A stretch of DNA of 62,856 nucleotides, from positions 1-62,856 of the forward strand of contig JAFIHF010000062.1 in assembly GCA_017848855.1 (NCBI GenBank), written 5' to 3'. Below, one piece after another: positions 1-7,553 of the stretch. Numbering within the stretch: the stretch's first letter is position 1; the number at the start of each line of letters is the position of its first letter. Position numbers and translations under genes: made by a program. The stretch comes from Rhodanobacter denitrificans. Lineage in GTDB: Bacteria > Pseudomonadota > Gammaproteobacteria > Xanthomonadales > Rhodanobacteraceae. The notes under the pieces were generated by a model. It had not been told where the DNA came from. It made no database searches and was given only the letters and a program-made list of their open reading frames with translations.

Positions 1-1
1 G

Positions 2-208
2 TGGGTCAACACGATGCTGGGCAACGTCAAGAACGCCCTGCACGGCACCTATCACGCCTTGCGTCCGAAGTACCTGCAGCGCTACCTGTCCGAGTTCTGC
101 TACCGCTTCAATCGCCGCTTCGATCTGGCCGCACTCGTCCCCCGGCTCATCGTCGCGGCCGCTCATACGCCACCCCTGAGCTACCGGCTCGCAACCTTGG
201 ATGCGTGA
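2..208 (+). CDS. IS1595-family (ISXO2-like) transposase, C-terminal fragment cut by window edge
   Basis: The reading frame is open from base 2 and ends at 208, so the gene starts outside the window. The visible 68 residues look like the end of an ISXO2-like DDE transposase: a V-N-x-x-L-G-N-x-K-x-A-L-H-G-T-Y-H-A stretch, then Y-L-x-E-F-C-Y-R-F-N-R-R and a P-P-L-S-Y-R-L end. The H-G-T-Y-H segment is typical of IS1595 members. The element would end just past the stop, but I could not identify its terminal inverted repeat. A copy of the dispersed hairpin repeat follows directly. Confidence 0.8.
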   Translation, partial: WVNTMLGNVKNALHGTYHALRPKYLQRYLSEFCYRFNRRFDLAALVPRLIVAAAHTPPLSYRLATLDA

Positions 209-269
209 GGTGGGGAATCAGGACGTCTCTTGACTCCGGGCATCCTGCCCTCCGCCCTTCGGGCCGGCT

Positions 270-413
270 GCGCCGTTCGCCACCGCTCCTGGCGGTGGCG
301 TGGGCCAGCAAAGAGAAGTGACTCGGGCGCCGGCAGGCGACCGAAACCGCTTTGAAACTTGCGGAAACGTGAGAGCAAAAGCCCCTCTCCCCAATCCCTC
401 TCCCACCAGTGGG
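270..413 (+). repeat. Partial copy of the dispersed composite hairpin repeat
   Basis: A hairpin with a 9-bp perfect stem (278-286 pairing with 292-300, loop TCCTG) is followed by the family's conserved head: CAAAGAGAAG, the GGGCGCCGGCAGGCG palindrome and GAAACCGCTTTG. A CCTCTCCC/GGGAGGGG palindrome closes it at 380-413. Compared with the four fuller copies (4227, 4661, 30230, 32540) the body is shortened. No gene is seen between 209 and 431. Confidence 0.7.
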
Positions 414-431
414 AGGGGGGGAAAGCGCGCG

Positions 432-647
432 TTACGCCAGCCGCAAGAACTCCTTCATCAACGGCAGCCGCCACACGCGCACCGCACTGACGCGGAACAC
501 CGCGTTGGCGAGGGCGGGAGCGGCGGTGGGCATGGCGAGGAAGCTGGCGCCGGTGGGCGGGCGGTTGCCGCCGTCGACCACGATCGTTTCCACGCTGCGC
601 GGCCGCTGGGGCATGCTGGCGAGCCGGCGACTCTTCCAGTCGCGCCT
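432..647 (-). pseudogene. Duplicated 3'-end fragment of the iorB-like gene
   Basis: Read on the minus strand, this codes in frame for about 71 residues matching the C-terminus of the intact iorB-like protein (1304-3574). The shared sequence runs from W-K-S through S-V-E-T-I-V-V-D-G-G-N to L-P-L-M-K-E-F-L-R-L, then a stop. DNA 438-645 aligns with 1310-1517 without an obvious gap and with scattered mismatches. It has no start and cannot work alone. It lies 3 bases beyond the higA stop, so the higBA pair sits between two direct copies of the same gene end. Confidence 0.8.
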
Positions 648-650
648 TGC

Positions 651-932
651 TCAGGCGGCGTCCAGCGCGAGATGGACGCGTCGTCCCAGTGCGGTGGCGA
701 TGTTCACCAGCGCATCGAGCGAGAAGCGGGAGACGCGGCCGCGCAACAGGTCGTTGATGCGCGGCTGGGTCACGCCGCAACGCTCGGCCGCTTCGCTCTG
801 CTTCCAGCCGCTGGCGCTGATGATGGCGGCGATCTGTTGCATCAGCTCGGCCCGGGCACGCAGGTTCGCCGCCTGTTCCGGCGTGTCGGCGATGGCGTCC
901 CATACGCTGGCAAAGGTTTCGTGCTTGCTCAT
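651..932 (-). CDS. higA: HigA-like XRE-family antitoxin
   Basis: This 93-residue protein has a helix-turn-helix in its middle (W-K-Q-S-E-A-A-E-R-C-G-V-T-Q-P-R-I-N-D-L-L-R-G), the layout of the short XRE antitoxins paired with Gp49-like toxins. Such proteins bind the toxin and repress their own operon. Its ATG overlaps the toxin stop by 4 bp (ATGA at 929-932), so the two genes are translationally coupled. The toxin-first order is typical of higBA. The start gives the family's usual length. Confidence 0.85.
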   Translation of the reverse strand: MSKHETFASVWDAIADTPEQAANLRARAELMQQIAAIISASGWKQSEAAERCGVTQPRINDLLRGRVSRFSLDALVNIATALGRRVHLALDAA

Positions 933-1255
933 GGCGAGCCTCCGCAGAGTTCGGTGTAACGGGTCCGCGCCAGGTCGATGTCGCGTCGCGATGTCGTCTG
1001 CGTCTTCTTCTGGAACGCATGCAGCACGTAGACCGCATCGGCCAGCCGCGCCGTGTAGATCACGCGATAAGTGCCGCTGTCGTCCCATACGCGGATTTCC
1101 TCGACGCCCTTGCCGATGGCTGGCATCGGCTTGAAGTCGTCCGGCAGTGCACCGCGTTGCACCCGGTCCAGTTGGTAACCGGCATCCTGGCGGACGTCCT
1201 CGGGAAACTCGCGCAGGCGCTTGAGCGAGTCGCCAAGGAATCGGAGCGGTTTCAT
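929..1255 (-). CDS. higB: HigB-like (phage Gp49-type) RelE-superfamily toxin
   Basis: This 108-residue protein carries the Gp49/HigB pattern: an N-terminal K-P-L-R-F-L-G-D segment, a central strand E-I-R-V-W-D-D-S-G-T-Y-R-V-I-Y, and the family signature L-H-A-F-Q-K-K-T-Q-T-T followed by D-I-D-L-A. Members are mRNA interferases that cut translated mRNA on the ribosome and are neutralised by the partner antitoxin. The gene begins 48 bp before the iorB-like stop at 1304 on the same strand. I did not locate a distinct promoter in that short, AT-richer gap. Confidence 0.87.
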   Translation of the reverse strand: MKPLRFLGDSLKRLREFPEDVRQDAGYQLDRVQRGALPDDFKPMPAIGKGVEEIRVWDDSGTYRVIYTARLADAVYVLHAFQKKTQTTSRRDIDLARTRYTELCGGSP

Positions 1256-1303
1256 GACGAAAATATACTGATGCGGATATACGCAAGCAAGCTTGCGCGC
1301 TCC

Positions 1304-3574
1304 TCACGACAGCCGCAGGAACTCCTTCATCAACGGCAACCGCCGTACGCGCACCGCGCTGACGCGGAACACCGCGTTGGCGAGGGCAGGGGCGGCGGTG
1401 GGCATGGCGAGGAAGCTGGCGCCGGTGGGCGGGCGGTTGCCGCCGTCGACCACGATCGTTTCCACGCTGTTTGGCAGCTGCGCCATGCTGGCGAGCGGGT
1501 AGCTCTTCCAGTCGTGCTGCTGGACCTGGCCGTCCTTGGTGGTGATGGCGAGGTTGAGCGCGGTGGAAAGCGCGTCGAGCGTGGCACCGGCGACCTGGCC
1601 TTCGAGGCCGAGCGGGTTGATCACGCGGCCCACGTCGACCGCGCAGACGACGCGTTCGATGCCGAGCTTGTCGCCTTGCAGCGAGGTCTCGATGGCGTGC
1701 GCCACGTAGGCGCCGTCCATGTGCCAGCAGGCGATGCCGAGGCCGTTGACGCTGCGCAGCCAGTTCTTCCAGCCGATGCGGTCGGCGACCAGTTGCAGCA
1801 CGTTGCGCAGGCGGCCGGTGTCGAGCGTGCCGCCGTTCCTCAGCGCGATGCTGCGCGGTGCGCCGAGCAGGCGCAGGCGGGTGACGAGCGGGTCTTCGCG
1901 CAGCTGGTGCGCGAGCTCGTCGATGAAGCTTTCCGCCGCGAACGCGTTGGCGAGCTGCGGCATCGCGCGGTGCGGGCCGCGCGGCAGCGCGGATTGCAGC
2001 GCGTACCAGTCGCTGCGGTAGTTCGGCACCAGGCCGGCGGGCAGCTGGTCGGGCAGCACTTCGGAGGTCCACAGGCGGTCGGCGGGCACGCCGCGGCCGC
2101 TGAGCGCGGAAGCGCTGGCGAGGCGCTGGTTCCAGGCGACGATGTTGCGCTTGCGGTCGATCACCGCGCTGAGCTTGTGCACGCTGGCGGAGCGGTAGTA
2201 GTCGTGGGCGAAATCCTGCTCGCGCGTCCACAGCAGGCGCACGGGCTTGCCCGCCGCCTTGGCCAGCATCACCGCCTCGGCCACGTAGTCGTGGTCGAGC
2301 CGGCGGCCGTAGCCGCCGCCCACGCGCGGCACGCGGATCTCGATCTTGTCGGCGGGCAGGCCGGTGAGGCGCTGCACCACCGCCCAGGCCTGCTGCGGCG
2401 CCTGGCTGGGCACCACGAGGCGGGCATGGTCCTTGTCGACGTGCGCGAGGCAGTTCATCGGCTCCGGGCAGGCGTGCGCCAGCCACGGCTGGTAGTAGCT
2501 GGCCTCGTAGCGGCGCGCGGCGTGCTTGCCGGCCTTGTCCACGTCGCCGTCGTCGCGCACGCGGGCGGTGGGCGCGGCGTCGCCGTCGAGCAGGGCGCTG
2601 GCCTGCTGCTCCAGCGCGGCGCTGCTTTCCTGCGCGCTGGCGCCGGGCCGCCACTTCAGCTTGAGCTGCTCGCGGCCGGCGAGCGCGGCCCAGGTGTTCT
2701 TGGCCAGCACCGCCACCGCGGGCGCGATCACGGTGTGGCCCGGTTGCTGGCCGGCTTCGGGCTTCAGCTGCATCACCTTGACCACGCCCTTCACCGCGAG
2801 CGCGGGCGCGGTGTCGATGCTCTCCAGCGTGCCGTCCGGCCACGGGCAGTGCAGCAGCACGGCGACCAGCGCCTCGGCCTCGTGGTGGTCGATCGCGTAC
2901 TTCGCCTGGCCGGTGACGATGGCGTGCGCGTCCACGTCGCCGACCGGCTTGCCGATCAGGGTGTAGCGCTCCGGCGCCTTCGGCGCGGGCGCCTGCCTGG
3001 GCAGGTCGAGCTTGCTGGCGTCGTCGGCGAGGCTGCCGTAGGTGACGCGGCGGCCGTCCGGCGCGATCACCGTGCCGGCTTCGCAGCGCAGGCGGTCGGC
3101 GGCGATGCCGAGCCGGCGCGCGGCGGCCTGGGTGAGCAGCCAGCGTGCCAGCGCGCCGGCCTGGCGCAGCTCGGCCCAGGCGGCGGGGATGGAGTCGCCG
3201 GTGCCGCCGCGCTGGCGGCCGTAGGTCCAGTGCGGCTGGCCGTTGTCGTTCGCGCTGACGCCGAGGCCGAGCGGCACCACGCTGACGCGGTTCCAGTCGG
3301 CATCCAGCTCGTCGGCGATGATCATCGGCAGCGCGGTGGCGACGCCGGTGCCGGTGTCGGGATCGCGCGCGCCGATCAGCACGTCGCCCTCGGCGTCGAT
3401 GCGCACGTAGGCGCCGAGTTCGTGGAAGTGGTTGCCCAGCCATTCCGGCGGCAGCGGCGGCTCGTCCGCGTGCGCCATGCGGATGCCCACCACCAGCGCG
3501 CCGGCGGTGCCGGCGAGGATCTGCAGGAAACGCCGGCGCGACAGCCGGATGCCGTTCGGGGCGTGCGCGCTCAT
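1304..3574 (-). CDS. Isoquinoline 1-oxidoreductase beta-like molybdopterin subunit, atypical active site
   Basis: This 756-residue protein belongs to the IorB branch of xanthine dehydrogenase-like enzymes. It starts with a Tat signal (S-R-R-R-F-L-Q-I-L about residues 11-19) and has the molybdopterin-binding R-V-G-G-G-Y-G-R-R and the H-A-C-P-E-P-M-N-C segment. Near the C-terminus the family normally reads P-G-G-V-G-E-P, with a catalytic glutamate. Here the aligned sequence is P-T-G-A-S-F-L, placing Phe at about residue 721. The start overlaps the iorA-like stop by 4 bp. The fold is clear but hydroxylase activity is doubtful. A second copy of its 3' end lies at 432-647. Confidence 0.82.
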   Translation of the reverse strand: MSAHAPNGIRLSRRRFLQILAGTAGALVVGIRMAHADEPPLPPEWLGNHFHELGAYVRIDAEGDVLIGARDPDTGTGVATALPMIIADELDADWNRVSVVPLGLGVSANDNGQPHWTYGRQRGGTGDSIPAAWAELRQAGALARWLLTQAAARRLGIAADRLRCEAGTVIAPDGRRVTYGSLADDASKLDLPRQAPAPKAPERYTLIGKPVGDVDAHAIVTGQAKYAIDHHEAEALVAVLLHCPWPDGTLESIDTAPALAVKGVVKVMQLKPEAGQQPGHTVIAPAVAVLAKNTWAALAGREQLKLKWRPGASAQESSAALEQQASALLDGDAAPTARVRDDGDVDKAGKHAARRYEASYYQPWLAHACPEPMNCLAHVDKDHARLVVPSQAPQQAWAVVQRLTGLPADKIEIRVPRVGGGYGRRLDHDYVAEAVMLAKAAGKPVRLLWTREQDFAHDYYRSASVHKLSAVIDRKRNIVAWNQRLASASALSGRGVPADRLWTSEVLPDQLPAGLVPNYRSDWYALQSALPRGPHRAMPQLANAFAAESFIDELAHQLREDPLVTRLRLLGAPRSIALRNGGTLDTGRLRNVLQLVADRIGWKNWLRSVNGLGIACWHMDGAYVAHAIETSLQGDKLGIERVVCAVDVGRVINPLGLEGQVAGATLDALSTALNLAITTKDGQVQQHDWKSYPLASMAQLPNSVETIVVDGGNRPPTGASFLAMPTAAPALANAVFRVSAVRVRRLPLMKEFLRLS

Positions 3575-4107
3575 GCCTGCTCCGCCTTGCCGGCGGCGGC
3601 GCGCTTGATCGCGGCGCGCACGCGGGTCTGGCAGCCGCAGCGGCAGGTGTTGGGCAACTGGTCGATGTCGGCGTCCTCGGGTTGCGGTTTGCGCTTGAGC
3701 AGGTCCACGCTGGCGATCAGCCAGCCCGGCGTGCAGTAGCCGCAGCCGATCGCGTCTTCGTCGATGAAGGCCTGCTGCAGCGGGTGCAGGGTGCCGTCGT
3801 TCGCGGCCAGGCCCTCCACCGTGGTGATGCGCTTGCCGTCGAGCTTCGCCATCGGCTGGGTGATCGCGGACACCGGCTTGCCGTTCACCAGCACCAGGTC
3901 GGCGCCGTTCTCGCCGTGCGCGCCGCCGTACTTGGTGCCGGTGAGCTGCAGCACGTCGCGCAGGTACCACAGCAGCGGCATCTGCGGATCGCCGGTGTGG
4001 ACGAAATGCTCGCCGTTGACCTCGATGCCGATGCCGCCGCGCGCCGCCGCGGGCACGATGCCGCTGTCCGGAACAGCCGGTACACCGTGGGCTTGGGCTG
4101 GCGCCAT
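3571..4107 (-). CDS. IorA-like small subunit lacking the N-terminal [2Fe-2S] cysteines
   Basis: This 178-residue protein aligns over its length with the two-cluster iron-sulfur subunit of IorAB-type hydroxylases. The C-terminal cluster ligands are intact (C122-G-Y-C125 and C155-R-C157). The plant-ferredoxin-type N-terminal motif, normally G-T-K-F-G-C-x4-C-G-A-C, reads G-T-K-Y-G-G-A-H-G-E-N-G-A-D. The fourth ligand, expected near residue 82, is Ile. I chose the ATG at 4107 because a GAGGAG ribosome-binding site lies just before it; upstream ATGs fall in repeat DNA. It is coupled to the iorB-like gene by a 4-bp overlap. Confidence 0.82.
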   Translation of the reverse strand: MAPAQAHGVPAVPDSGIVPAAARGGIGIEVNGEHFVHTGDPQMPLLWYLRDVLQLTGTKYGGAHGENGADLVLVNGKPVSAITQPMAKLDGKRITTVEGLAANDGTLHPLQQAFIDEDAIGCGYCTPGWLIASVDLLKRKPQPEDADIDQLPNTCRCGCQTRVRAAIKRAAAGKAEQA

Positions 4108-4226
4108 GCGGGATCTCCTCAATCGTGTCCGCGCATTGTGGCATTGCGGTGGGCGGGTTAGGAATGCGGGGCGCTGAATGGGGGCGTGTGACGCCGCGCT
4201 TTTTGCGTCTCTCGTGCTTACCGCAA

Positions 4227-4503
4227 GGAACAAAGCGGTTTCGAGCGCCTGCCGGCGCCCGAGCTACTTTCTCTTTGCGTGCCCAAAGAGAAAGGAACCA
4301 AAGAGAAAGGGCACCCCGATGGCGCGCCCTCCAGGCATCCTGCCTTCCGGGTGCGCGGGCGGGTTCCGGGGTTTTTCGACGGGACTCCTGTCCCGGCGAA
4401 AAACTGGCCCGCATCCGTGCGGGCCATCCTGTCGGACTTTCCTCCACCCGCCCGCCGCGCCATAGGGGCCCCGGGTAAAGCAGCGCGCTCCCAGCGCGCA
4501 GAA
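4227..4503 (-). repeat. Composite hairpin repeat, copy A
   Basis: Copy A of the dispersed family, oriented so that the minus strand carries the GGA loops. Hairpins: 4268-4293 (10-bp stem), 4333-4345, 4372-4403 (TTTTTCG arm, loop TCCT), 4406-4425 (8-bp stem, loop ATCC-type) and 4483-4499 (6-bp stem, loop TCCCA). The head carries CAAAGCGGTTTCG followed by CGCCTGCCGGCG. No protein gene is credible here; the several ORFs crossing it are low-complexity readings of the palindromes. Confidence 0.8.
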
Positions 4504-4528
4504 GCAACAGCAAGAGCAACAGCAAGAG

Positions 4529-4584
4529 CTTCCCCCTCACCCCGGCCCTCTCCCCCAAGCGGAGCTTGGGGGAGAGGGAGTTGG
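4529..4584. repeat. CCTCTCCC/GGGAGAGG palindrome
   Basis: An inverted repeat of CCCTCTCCCCCAAGC and GCTTGGGGGAGAGGG with a short loop. Related palindromes occur at 380, 27924, 30235, 32863 and 62618, usually next to the composite hairpin repeat, so the two travel together. It resembles REP-type intergenic palindromes. Confidence 0.75.
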
Positions 4585-4660
4585 TGCGGCGCGCGCTTCG
4601 GCTTTGCTCTGCCTGCAGGGGAGGGGGCAGCGGGCTCGTGCGGCTTTGCTCGTGCTTGTG

Positions 4661-4998
4661 CTCTTGCTTCTGGCGCGCACGATGCGCGCCCGCTCTTCCG
4701 GGGCCCCTCGGCGGCGGTGAGGCGGGGACGAGGAGGCCGCGCAGCGGGCGAGCCCACGGATGGGCTCGCCTTTTCGACCGGACAGGAGTCCGACCGAAAA
4801 GCCCGGCCACGGCTCACGGACTTGCCGGGCAGGACGCCCGGCAAGCGCCGCCGCGGGGTGTCGTTTCTCTTTGGTGACTTTCTCTTTGGACAAGCAAAGA
4901 GAAAGTCACTCGGGCCGCGGCAGCGGCACGAAACCGCTCTGTCGCTTGCGGCAGCGGCACGAAACCGCTCTGTTCCTTGCAGCAGCGGCATGAAGCCG
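4661..4998 (+). repeat. Composite hairpin repeat, copy B (opposite orientation)
   Basis: Copy B lies inverted to copy A about 160 bp away. Hairpins on the plus strand: 4672-4690 (loop ACGAT), 4747-4770 (10-bp stem, loop CGGA), 4771-4800 (loop AGGA), 4821-4845 (10-bp stem, loop AGGAC) and 4879-4904 (10-bp stem). It ends with two to three tandem units of GCAGCGGCACGAAACCGCTCT. The whole 4108-5105 gap consists of these repeats, with no supported gene. Confidence 0.8.
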
Positions 4999-5105
4999 CT
5001 TTGTCGCTGGCGCAAACGATCAAGCGATAGATGGGGCCGTCCGCCGACAGGCGATCAAACCCGCTCAGCCGCCAGCCCCAGCCTCCTTGGGCGCACCAGC
5101 GCCGA

Positions 5106-6359
5106 TCACTTCTCCACGCGATCGAACCGCCGGATGAAATCCCGCACCTGCGGATAGACCACCTCGCGCCAGCGGCGGCCGCTGAAGATGCCGTAGTGGC
5201 CGGCGCCTTCGATCACCTTGTGCATGCGCCGCTTGGCCGGGATGTTGCTGCACAGGTCGTGTGCGGCCTGGGTCTGGCCGAGGCCGGCGATGTCGTCGAG
5301 TTCGCCTTCGATGGTGAGCAGGGCGCTGCGCTTGATCGCGGCGGGGTTCACCCGTTCGCCGGCCACGTCCCACAGGCCGCGCGGCAGCAGGAACTGCTGG
5401 AACACGGTGGCGATGGTGTCGAGGTAGAACTCCGCCGGCAGGTCGAGCACGGCGTTGTATTCGTCGTAGAACTTGCGGTGCGCCTCGGCATCGTCGAGGT
5501 CGCCGCGCACCAGGTCCTGGTAGAAGTCCCAGTGCGAGCTGAGGTGGCGGCCGGGGTTCATCGCGATGAAGCCGGCGTGCTGCAGGAAGCCGGGGTAGAC
5601 CTCGCGGCCGTGGCCGGGGTAGTTCGTCGGCACGGTGTGGATCACGTTGCCCTTGAACCAGGCCAGCGGCTGGTTGGTGGCGAGGTTGTTGACGCTGGTG
5701 GGGCTGCGCCGCGGGTCGATCGGCCCGCCCATCATGGTGAGGCTGCGCGGCGTGGGCTCGCCGCGCGCGGCCATCAGCGACACCGCCGCCAGCACCGGCA
5801 CGGTGGGCTGGCATACCGAGACCACGTGCAGGTTGTCGGCGCCGATGTGGCGGATGAAGCGCTCGACCAGCGCCACGTAGTCGTCCAGCCCGAACGGGCC
5901 GGCCGCGACCGGCACCATGCGCGCGTCGACCCAGTCGGTGATGTAGACCTTGTGGTCGCGCAGCAGGGTGCGCACGGTGTCGCGCAGCAGGGAGGCGTGG
6001 TGGCCGGACAGCGGCGCCACCACCAGCACCACCGGATCGGTCTTCATGGTCTCGATGGTGGTCGGGTCGTCGCTGAAGCGCTTGAAGCGCTTCAGCTGGC
6101 AGAACGGGGTGTCCAGCACCACGCGCTCGATCACCGCGATCTGGTGGTCGTGCGCCTCGGCCTGGTGGATGCCGAAGGCGGGTTTCTCGTAGTCCTTGCC
6201 GAGGCGGTGGACCAGCTCGTAGCCGGCGGCCAGCCGCTGCGTGCCGGGCCAGGACGCGAGCGGGTTGTTCGCGTCGTTGAGCATCTGCGCGCTGGCGTCG
6301 GCGAAATGGCTGAGCGGGCCGAGGAAGGCGCGCTGCCACTCGTGGATCTGATAGAGCAT
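5106..6359 (-). CDS. phaZ: Intracellular polyhydroxyalkanoate depolymerase PhaZ
   Basis: This 417-residue alpha/beta-hydrolase matches the PhaZ1 (PHB_depo_C) family, which breaks down stored poly-3-hydroxybutyrate granules. The nucleophile box is V-S-V-C-Q-P-T-V-P, the cysteine-type lipase box of intracellular depolymerases. Candidate Asp (G-E-L-D-D-I-A-G) and His (E-G-A-G-H-Y-G-I-F-S-G) of the triad are near the C-terminus, and the length is normal for the family. There is no signal peptide, fitting a cytoplasmic granule enzyme. No PHA synthase gene is in the window. Confidence 0.92.
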   Translation of the reverse strand: MLYQIHEWQRAFLGPLSHFADASAQMLNDANNPLASWPGTQRLAAGYELVHRLGKDYEKPAFGIHQAEAHDHQIAVIERVVLDTPFCQLKRFKRFSDDPTTIETMKTDPVVLVVAPLSGHHASLLRDTVRTLLRDHKVYITDWVDARMVPVAAGPFGLDDYVALVERFIRHIGADNLHVVSVCQPTVPVLAAVSLMAARGEPTPRSLTMMGGPIDPRRSPTSVNNLATNQPLAWFKGNVIHTVPTNYPGHGREVYPGFLQHAGFIAMNPGRHLSSHWDFYQDLVRGDLDDAEAHRKFYDEYNAVLDLPAEFYLDTIATVFQQFLLPRGLWDVAGERVNPAAIKRSALLTIEGELDDIAGLGQTQAAHDLCSNIPAKRRMHKVIEGAGHYGIFSGRRWREVVYPQVRDFIRRFDRVEK

Positions 6360-6545
6360 GGGCGGTCGGCGTTGGCGAAAGATGCGCCATCTTAGCGCCG
6401 CCGCCCGGGCTTGTGTTGCGGCGCCGCAAACGCGATTACTTGCGCGTTGACGCCACCCGGCGGCGCGCGTAGGTTCCGCTCGTCAGCGGCCGGGCAGGCG
6501 TCAGGGGCCGGGCGAGCCACAGCATGCGCGGCATGGGGGGGCGGC

Positions 6546-7547
6546 ATGATTCCAGGGGACAGCGACGCGACCGCGCAGGCGGCGCCGGACGTGCGCCGGG
6601 TGGCGGTGGAGCGCCGGGATGCCGCGAGCCTGCCCTATCCGGTATTCCTGCGCGACTACGTGGCGCGCAATCGCCCGGTAGTGGTGGAGAACGCCTTGCC
6701 GGCCTGTCCGGCGCAGCATCGGTGGACGCCGCAGTATTTCCGCGAGCGCTTCGGCAGCCGCGACGTGCAGATCAGCCCCAGCCGGAAGATGGCGTTCGCG
6801 ACGTTCGTCGACGCGGTGCTCGCCTCGACCGAGGCGGCGCCGGGGCCGTACATGTATCGCCTGTTCATCGGCCCGCACCTGCCCGAACTGCTGCCGGACC
6901 TGGAGCCGATGAACCCGTATGCGTTCCCGCGGCGGCTGGCCAGTCCGCTGATGCCGCAGCGCTGGCGGCGGCCGGACGGTTACCTCAAGCTGCTGTTCGG
7001 CGGCGTCGGCGGCCGCTTCCCGTTCCTGCACTACGACCTCGAGAACGCGCACGCGGCGATCACCGAAATCTACGGCGACAAGGAGTTCATCCTGTATCCG
7101 CCGGAAGATTCCGCCTGCATGTATCCCAAGCCCGAAATGCCGAACCAGTCGACGATCCCGGACGTGCACCGCGTCGACCTGCAGCGCTACCCGCTGTTCG
7201 CGCGGGCCACCCAGCACCACACCGTGCTGCACCCGGGCGACATGGTGTTCGTGCCCTCGCGCTGGTGGCATGGCGCCCGGGCGCTGTCGCCGTCGATCTC
7301 GATCTGCCAGAACCAGCTCGACGGCTCGAACTGGGGCGGCTTCGTCGATGAAGTGTGCTCGCCGCGCAGCGAGCTGCCCACCGCCAAGCGCCATGCCAAA
7401 CGGGCATACCTCGCCGCGCTGGGCGGCCTGCTTGCCGTGCTCGAGCGCTGGCCGCGCCGTGCCGCGGGGCGCATCGCGCGGCTCGCGCCGCGCAGTGGCG
7501 AAGAGGTCGGCAATTCCGGCACCTGGGCGGTCGACGGCTGGAAGTGA
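6546..7547 (+). CDS. JmjC/cupin-like domain protein (probable Fe(II)/2OG hydroxylase)
   Basis: This 333-residue protein resembles the cupin_8/JmjC group of iron- and 2-oxoglutarate-dependent hydroxylases. Candidate metal ligands are the H-Y-D pair in F-P-F-L-H-Y-D-L-E-N-A-H and the distal His in V-P-S-R-W-W-H-G-A, with a lysine in G-D-K-E-F-I-L-Y that could contact 2-oxoglutarate. The substrate cannot be told from sequence. I chose the ATG at 6546, preceded by a G-rich stretch; the frame stays open upstream to 6411 but without a recognisable protein. It is divergent from phaZ. Confidence 0.78.
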   Translation: MIPGDSDATAQAAPDVRRVAVERRDAASLPYPVFLRDYVARNRPVVVENALPACPAQHRWTPQYFRERFGSRDVQISPSRKMAFATFVDAVLASTEAAPGPYMYRLFIGPHLPELLPDLEPMNPYAFPRRLASPLMPQRWRRPDGYLKLLFGGVGGRFPFLHYDLENAHAAITEIYGDKEFILYPPEDSACMYPKPEMPNQSTIPDVHRVDLQRYPLFARATQHHTVLHPGDMVFVPSRWWHGARALSPSISICQNQLDGSNWGGFVDEVCSPRSELPTAKRHAKRAYLAALGGLLAVLERWPRRAAGRIARLAPRSGEEVGNSGTWAVDGWK

Positions 7548-7553
7548 GTTTCG

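Noticed and set aside
1019-3739. A 906-residue frame opposite iorB/iorA
   Set aside because: Shadow of the iorAB genes: Ala/Val/His-rich with no domain, while the minus strand has clear motifs and coupled starts.
4108-5105. Several open frames of 100-290 residues between iorA and phaZ
   Set aside because: They run through palindromic repeats on both strands, translate to Arg/Pro-rich text, and recur wherever the repeat recurs.
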